This document shows positions 59,164 through 64,000 of a stretch of 64,000 nucleotides of DNA, piece after piece. Made by a program: the position numbers and the translations under genes. A model generated the notes under the pieces. The model made no database searches. It worked only from the letters and a program-made list of their open reading frames with translations, and had not been told where the DNA came from. Source of the stretch: Pseudomonas oryzihabitans. Its GTDB lineage: Bacteria > Pseudomonadota > Gammaproteobacteria > Pseudomonadales > Pseudomonadaceae. The DNA lies in contig NZ_VDND01000005.1 of NCBI RefSeq assembly GCF_007665395.1, forward strand, positions 248,001 through 312,000, in the 5' to 3' direction. Every line of letters begins with the position of its first letter. Positions within the stretch are counted from its first letter, which is position 1.

Positions 59164-60176
59164 CTTATCAAAGTTTTTCTGGGAACAAAGGTGACTCCGA
59201 TAGCTATGAAAAGCTTACGAAACTCAAGCTTCCAAAGTTAGCGGGTAAGCGCTTCCTTGATATTGGCTGTAATGAAGGATATTTTTGTGGCGTTGCTATT
59301 GCAGCCGGAGCTCAGGAGGTCATGGGTATTGATATAAACAAAGAAATAGTCTCTGCGGCTCAAAAGCGGTTCCCTAGTGCGAATTTTAAAAATCTTAGTT
59401 GGAATGATAATTTATCAGGAAGATATGACGTCATTATATGTTTATCCGCCATTCATTATTCTGAAGATCAGCCAAAGACTATAGCAAAAATATTAGAACT
59501 ACTTAGTGACGATGGTGTTTTCATTCTGGAATTAGGACTTGTAGACACAGACTCATTTGAGTATCAGCCGTTTGAGCGTGCTGCGGGCGATGTACGATAC
59601 TATGCTACGTTTAAAGCGCTGGATGATATATTTGGAAGTAATTATGTGTACAAAGTGATTGGGCCAAGTGTTAATCAGTCCGGTGATCCCGTACCTAGAT
59701 GGGTTGTTCATGTTTTTAGAAGAAAACCCACTATAATGCTTTTTATGACACAAAGCTTCAGTGGGAAATCATCAGTCTCGGCATTAATTTCAAAAAATAG
59801 AGATATGGATGTTGGGTTTAAGCTGATAAGTTTTGATGAATTGATAGTGGGGTTAGATAGTTATTATGACTCCTATGTTAAGCAGTATCCGGTGCTCGAG
59901 AGATTTAAGAGATTTGTCTCTGAGCACGAAGGCTCTGCAAATTATATTATGGATGATTTAGGGAAGTACGATTATCTGTTTGAATTCATCAAGTTCGTTG
60001 TTGAATCATCCTTGAAGGGTAAAGAGTTGGTTGTTTGGGATGGCTATGTCCCAGAGCATCTGCGAAGTAAAGTTTCTAGCTCGTTTGAAATGCTTGGCTA
60101 TAACGTTTGGGTCTCTTCGCCTGTAGTGGAATTCTCAAAGCCCGTGCTAGATATTAACGCCATTTGGCTTCCATGA
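59160..60176 (+). CDS. SAM-dependent methyltransferase fused to a P-loop-like C-terminal region
   Basis: A 338-residue AT-rich gene starting at TTG, whose last two bases overlap the previous stop (TTGA), with GAGGGG upstream. Residues 1-185 are a class I methyltransferase (FLDIGCNEGYFCGVA near 33, VMGIDINKE, YDVIICLSAIHY). From about 190 a second unit begins with IMLFMTQSFSGKSS, which resembles a Walker A loop with the first Gly replaced, followed by a kinase-like alternation of strands and helices. It may methylate or otherwise cap a glycan. The C-terminal assignment is tentative. Confidence 0.75.
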   Translation: MTYQSFSGNKGDSDSYEKLTKLKLPKLAGKRFLDIGCNEGYFCGVAIAAGAQEVMGIDINKEIVSAAQKRFPSANFKNLSWNDNLSGRYDVIICLSAIHYSEDQPKTIAKILELLSDDGVFILELGLVDTDSFEYQPFERAAGDVRYYATFKALDDIFGSNYVYKVIGPSVNQSGDPVPRWVVHVFRRKPTIMLFMTQSFSGKSSVSALISKNRDMDVGFKLISFDELIVGLDSYYDSYVKQYPVLERFKRFVSEHEGSANYIMDDLGKYDYLFEFIKFVVESSLKGKELVVWDGYVPEHLRSKVSSSFEMLGYNVWVSSPVVEFSKPVLDINAIWLP

Positions 60177-60195
60177 TTAAAGCTTTGGTGCCCTA

Positions 60196-61962
60196 ATGAG
60201 GCTGCTTAAAAAGACTGATCTAGAAAACTGCCTACTAGCATGTAAGAAAAGCTTTTTGTTCGTAGGTTTTTTTAGTTTGTTTGCAAACCTATTGCTTTTA
60301 GTTCCATCGTTTTACATGTTGGAAGTTTACGACAGAGTAATTAGTAGCCGTAGTGTTACCACACTAATTATGTTAAGCATAATTATGGTGGTGATGATGG
60401 CTACTTATGGCGCGATAGAGTGGATTAGATCGCGGATTATGATTAGGGTATCAGCTCGACTTGATTTGATGCTTAGTGAGCGTGTATTTAAGGCAAGCTT
60501 TAAGCAATCTTTGTACTCGGGGGGGATGGGTGGATCATCCCAGCCAATGGGAGATCTTACAGGCTTAAGGCAGTTTTTGACTGGTAGCGGTTTATTTGCG
60601 TTTTTTGATGTGCCTTGGATACCTATTTATATAGGCGTTATGTACTATTTTCATCCGTATTTTGGGTATTTCACAATATTTGGAGCTATCGTTGCAGTTA
60701 TTCTAGCTTTTGCGAATGAAAAGCTTACCAGTGCTCGGCTATTAAGTGCGAATCGGGAGAATTCAGGTGCAGCAAATATCGCTGTTGCGAGTTTAAGAAA
60801 TTCCGAAGTGGTAAGCTCAATGGGTATGTTGGATAACTTGCTTGGTCGATGGAAGATTCGAAATTACCAAGTTTTGTCTTTGCAGAGTCGTGCAAGTGAT
60901 CTCAGTGGTGCCATATCAAATGTATCTAAGACTTGGAGAATTCTGTTACAGTCTTTTGTGCTCGGTTTAGGGGCTTACTTAGTAATAAATAATGAGATCA
61001 CTCCCGGTTTGATGACCGCAGCATCATTGCTTATGGGACGGGCACTAGCCCCTATCGATCAGATGATTGGTGGATGGCGTGGTTTCGTCGCAGCTCGTGG
61101 TCAGTACGTTCGGCTCAATGACGTCCTCCAACAGATTCCTGCTGATCCTAAGCGTATGGAGCTACCAGTGCCCATGGGGGATCTAACTGTAGAGCAAATT
61201 GTTGTCACTCCACCTGGTGCGCATGTGCCAGTCATTAGAGGAGTCAGCTTCCGTGCTCCGCCTGGTGCCTCCGTAGGTGTACTTGGAGCGAGTGCTGCTG
61301 GAAAATCAACTCTTGCCCGTGCTCTGCTGGGAATCTGGCCCACTCAAAGTGGGAAGGTGAGGCTGGATGGCGCTGACATGTTTCATCTAGATCGGACTGC
61401 CGTAGGCCCGCATCTGGGGTACTTACCCCAAGACATCGAACTATTTGAGGGCTCCATTGCCGAGAACATCGCCCGCTTCAGCGAGGTCGATGCTGCCAAG
61501 GTCGTCGAGGCGGCCCAGATGGCCGGTGTACACGAGATGATCCTGCGTCTACCGCAAGGCTACGACACGGTCATCGGTGCCCATGGTGGTGTTCTTTCCG
61601 GTGGTCAGCGTCAACGGATCGGGCTTGCGCGGGCGCTTTACGGTGATCCGAAGTTGGTCATTCTCGATGAGCCCAATTCCAACTTGGATGACGTTGGTGA
61701 GCGAGCACTCGGAGAAGCGCTGATCAAGCTCAAGCAGAAGGGCACGACGCTGTTCATCATTACCCACAGGGTCAGTGCCCTGGCCTATGTAGATAACCTT
61801 CTGGTGCTAAGCGAGGGCCAGATTGTGATGTCTGGCGCCCGTGATCAGGTGCTCGCCCAGCTCAAGGCGCAACAGTCGGGTGGACCGCAGGCTGTGCCCA
61901 ACCCGGGTTCGGTTACACCGCTGCCACCCAAGCCCGGTAGTACAGGAGGAGCGCCTGCATGA
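60196..61962 (+). CDS. Type I secretion ABC exporter (PrtD/AprD type)
   Basis: A 588-residue inner-membrane ABC transporter: membrane domain about 20-310, nucleotide-binding domain with Walker A GASAAGKST near 364, signature LSGGQRQRIGLARAL near 467 and Walker B LVILDEPNSNLDD near 487. There is no N-terminal peptidase domain, so it belongs to the protease/RTX-exporting PrtD group. Base composition changes inside the gene: AT-rich up to about 61,100-61,400 and GC-rich after, the right edge of the foreign-looking block. The stop overlaps the next start. Confidence 0.95.
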   Translation: MRLLKKTDLENCLLACKKSFLFVGFFSLFANLLLLVPSFYMLEVYDRVISSRSVTTLIMLSIIMVVMMATYGAIEWIRSRIMIRVSARLDLMLSERVFKASFKQSLYSGGMGGSSQPMGDLTGLRQFLTGSGLFAFFDVPWIPIYIGVMYYFHPYFGYFTIFGAIVAVILAFANEKLTSARLLSANRENSGAANIAVASLRNSEVVSSMGMLDNLLGRWKIRNYQVLSLQSRASDLSGAISNVSKTWRILLQSFVLGLGAYLVINNEITPGLMTAASLLMGRALAPIDQMIGGWRGFVAARGQYVRLNDVLQQIPADPKRMELPVPMGDLTVEQIVVTPPGAHVPVIRGVSFRAPPGASVGVLGASAAGKSTLARALLGIWPTQSGKVRLDGADMFHLDRTAVGPHLGYLPQDIELFEGSIAENIARFSEVDAAKVVEAAQMAGVHEMILRLPQGYDTVIGAHGGVLSGGQRQRIGLARALYGDPKLVILDEPNSNLDDVGERALGEALIKLKQKGTTLFIITHRVSALAYVDNLLVLSEGQIVMSGARDQVLAQLKAQQSGGPQAVPNPGSVTPLPPKPGSTGGAPA

Positions 61963-63278
61963 AGGACGTCTATCTGGAAGCTGAGGCGGCGGGCCTCAAG
62001 GTCGATGATGCTCCCGTACGCCGACTGGGCTTCATCATTCTGTTCGTCGTGTTCGGCATCGGCGGTGGCTGGGCAGCCTTGGCGCCGCTGAACAGTGCGG
62101 CCTTTGCCACCGGCGTGGTGGCAGTGGATAGCTATCGCAAGTCGGTCCAGCATCTGGAGGGCGGCATCGTCCGAGAGGTGCGGGTACATGATGGTGACGA
62201 GGTCAAGGCCGGAGACGTGCTGATCGTGCTGGACGGCACCCAGGCAGGCTCTGAACTGGAAGCGACCCGCGGCCAACTGATCGCTGCCCAGGCGCAAGAG
62301 GCACGGCTGATCGCCGAGCGCGACGATGCCAATGACATCACCTTTGGAGCGAGTGATTTCCCGACTGTAGACAAGCGCGTCCAGGAAGCTCGTGCCAGTG
62401 AGCGGCAGATCTTCCTGGCCGGGCGCGATGCTCGCCGTGGTGAGATCGACGTCCTGAAGAATCGCGCCGCTGAACTCGAACAGCAGATTCGTGGTTACAA
62501 CGACGTCATCGCTAGCAAGGAGAGCCTGGCCAAATCCTATGCCAGCGAGATCAAGGATCTCACCGGGCTGTTGAAGGAGGGCTTCGTCAGTAACGAACGC
62601 CTTCGCGATCAGGAGCGCAACCTCTCCCGTTTGCAGGCGGAGATTGCCGATAGCCGTTCTTCCATCGCGCGGGCCAAGGTTCAGATCGGCGAGACTCGTC
62701 TGCAGATTCTGCAGGCCACCCAGAAATTCAAATCGGACGTGGCTGGTCGGCTGGCCGATGCTCAGTCGCGGATCTACGAAGCCCGTGAACGGGTGGGTGC
62801 CTTGCAGGACAAGTACAACCGGACCGAGGTCAAGGCGCCCGTCAGCGGGATGGTGATGAACCTGGCGGTGCATACCATCGGGGGCGTCGTTCAGTCAGGC
62901 ACCACTCTGCTTGATATCGTGCCGGATGCCGCCAAGCTCATCGTCGAGGTGCACATCGAACCCAAGGATATCGACCGGGTGGAGTTGGGGACCAAAGCGG
63001 AAGTGCGCTTCAGTGCCTTCAGCAATGCCACCACGCCCATCATCGAGGGCGAGTTGATCTATGTGTCGGCCGACCGCATCACCAATGAGCGTGACGGTAC
63101 GCCCTATTACCTGGGCCGGGTGAAGCTGACCGACCAGGGTCGTAAGGATCTGGGCCATCGCGAACTGGTCGCGGGCATGCCGGCCGACGTGCTGATCAAC
63201 ACCGGGTCCCGCACCATGCTGCAATACCTGCTCAAGCCAGCGCGCAATGCGATGGCTCGCTCGCTGATCGAGGAGTAG
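61959..63278 (+). CDS. Type I secretion periplasmic adaptor (HlyD/PrtE family)
   Basis: A 439-residue membrane-fusion protein: one N-terminal membrane segment (about 22-45), a barrel/lipoyl half (VQHLEGGIVREVRVHDGDEV near 65), a long coiled coil (about 95-285), the second lipoyl half (VKAPVSGMVMNLAVHTIGGVV near 290) and a C-terminal beta-barrel. It bridges the ABC exporter and the outer-membrane channel. ATG overlaps the exporter stop (ATGA). Codon use is GC-rich, unlike the 5' half of the exporter gene. Confidence 0.96.
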   Translation: MKDVYLEAEAAGLKVDDAPVRRLGFIILFVVFGIGGGWAALAPLNSAAFATGVVAVDSYRKSVQHLEGGIVREVRVHDGDEVKAGDVLIVLDGTQAGSELEATRGQLIAAQAQEARLIAERDDANDITFGASDFPTVDKRVQEARASERQIFLAGRDARRGEIDVLKNRAAELEQQIRGYNDVIASKESLAKSYASEIKDLTGLLKEGFVSNERLRDQERNLSRLQAEIADSRSSIARAKVQIGETRLQILQATQKFKSDVAGRLADAQSRIYEARERVGALQDKYNRTEVKAPVSGMVMNLAVHTIGGVVQSGTTLLDIVPDAAKLIVEVHIEPKDIDRVELGTKAEVRFSAFSNATTPIIEGELIYVSADRITNERDGTPYYLGRVKLTDQGRKDLGHRELVAGMPADVLINTGSRTMLQYLLKPARNAMARSLIEE

Positions 63279-63285
63279 GGCAACC

Positions 63286-64000
63286 ATGAACGGTAAACGT
63301 ATCGCTCTGGCCTTGCTGTTGAGTGGCTGTAGCTTGGCGCAGGCACAGACGTCCGAGGCACCCAGCGCGCAGGACTATATCGATCTCTGGAAGCTCTACC
63401 AGGACAGTGCCGTATCGGACCCGCGCATTCGCGGAGCCGAAGCTCAGGTGAAGAACCTGGAGGGCCAGGAGCGTTCCGCGTTTGGCCAGGTTCTTCCGCA
63501 GCTGAGTGGCGGGGCTTCCACCAGCCGGGTTCGACGCGAAGAAGGCCTGCAGACGCTCAATTACAATGGCGAGAGCTACAACCTCAGCCTGAGCCAGGCG
63601 CTGTATAACGCGGCCGCCTGGCGCGGCTTCAAGCGCTACGAGCAACTCACCGAGCAGTATCGTGCCCAGTACGAGGATGCCAAGAGCCAATCGGCCGCGG
63701 ATCTGGTGCAGCGTTATTTCGCTGCCTTGGCGGCGGAAGACACCCTCGAGTTGGTCACCGCCGAGCGCAAGGCGACCCAGCGTAATCTGGATCGTGCCCA
63801 GGCCCTGTTCGACAAGCAGATGAGCACCGTCACCGACGTGCTGCAGATCTCCGCCAAGGTGGATAGCCTGAAGACCCAGGAGATCGAGGCGCGCAACCAG
63901 ATCCAGGTGACCCGCGAGGCCTTGGGCGAATTGATCGGCCGTGCGGTCTATCAACCGCTCAAGCGACTCAACGAAAAAGCCCAACTGGCCATGCCGCAAG
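63286..64000 (+). CDS. TolC-family outer-membrane channel (3' end beyond the window)
   Basis: The first 238 residues of an outer-membrane efflux/secretion protein. A signal peptide (ending AQAQ near residue 21) is followed by the TolC repeat pattern with YNLSLSQALYNAAAWRGF near 97 and helical heptads. It starts seven bases after the HlyD-type gene and completes the type I secretion system. The frame runs open to the window edge. Confidence 0.92.
   Translation, partial: MNGKRIALALLLSGCSLAQAQTSEAPSAQDYIDLWKLYQDSAVSDPRIRGAEAQVKNLEGQERSAFGQVLPQLSGGASTSRVRREEGLQTLNYNGESYNLSLSQALYNAAAWRGFKRYEQLTEQYRAQYEDAKSQSAADLVQRYFAALAAEDTLELVTAERKATQRNLDRAQALFDKQMSTVTDVLQISAKVDSLKTQEIEARNQIQVTREALGELIGRAVYQPLKRLNEKAQLAMPQ

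Noticed and set aside
55640..61300. A transposon or genomic island with defined ends
   Set aside because: No transposase, integrase, terminal repeats or tRNA target are seen, and the composition changes inside intact genes.

Overview
The window is a high-G+C gammaproteobacterial chromosome segment, most probably Pseudomonas (P. oryzihabitans-like by gene content, an inference). The carnitine/dimethylglycine catabolic block, the polA - DUF2782 - thrB order and an A-band-type rhamnan O-polysaccharide cluster are all familiar from Pseudomonas. No rRNA, tRNA, insertion sequence or CRISPR array was seen.

Layout. (1) 1-3.5 kb: the end of an isopropylmalate/tartrate dehydrogenase-family gene, a haloacetate dehalogenase-like hydrolase, a PAP2-type membrane phosphatase, a small unknown protein, a candidate small RNA and an esterase. 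(2) 2.6-8.0 kb, minus strand: caiX-cdhC-cdhA-cdhB, a gamma-butyrobetaine dioxygenase and the esterase, facing the regulator cdhR. Together they would take up carnitine, make it from gamma-butyrobetaine, and oxidise and cleave it to glycine betaine. (3) 9.3-17.4 kb, plus strand: dipeptidase, DUF5943 protein, dgcA, dgcB and an ETF pair, for dimethylglycine demethylation with electrons passed to the flavoprotein. REP-like repeats sit between these genes and form a threefold composite array before polA. (4) 17.8-22.0 kb: polA, DUF2782 and thrB, followed by a palindrome that looks like a ParB parS site. (5) 22.0-26.1 kb, minus strand: a complete one-direction curli operon csgD-E-F-G-B-A-H. (6) 26.3-35.8 kb: a SIS-domain sugar isomerase/deaminase, a dCache chemoreceptor, a DctB/DctD-type two-component pair, two small secreted peptides, hglS (2-oxoadipate to D-2-hydroxyglutarate) and an Lrp regulator. 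(7) 35.8-48.5 kb: a secreted GH5 glycoside hydrolase with DUF4214 repeats, then wzm, wzt, a FkbM methyltransferase with a coiled coil, a double-GT4 transferase, gmd, rmd and two GT4 enzymes. This is an ABC-transporter-dependent D-rhamnan-type O-antigen cluster. (8) 48.8-64.0 kb: an unknown protein, an RTX/DUF4214 protein, three very large multidomain glycosyltransferases, a methyltransferase fused to a P-loop-like region, and a full type I secretion system (ABC exporter, HlyD adaptor, TolC-type channel cut by the window end).

The most interesting part is region 8. A Ser/Thr-rich RTX protein, dedicated glycosyltransferases and a type I exporter lie together, which suggests a secreted surface protein that is glycosylated in the cytoplasm before export. 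Within it, about 55.65-61.2 kb is strikingly AT-rich, and both edges of that block fall inside genes (the 3' end of one glycosyltransferase and the middle of the exporter ATPase). This looks like replacement of a variable cassette by homologous recombination. The carnitine and dimethylglycine genes form a second coherent unit covering most steps from gamma-butyrobetaine to sarcosine; the glycine betaine monooxygenase is not in the window.
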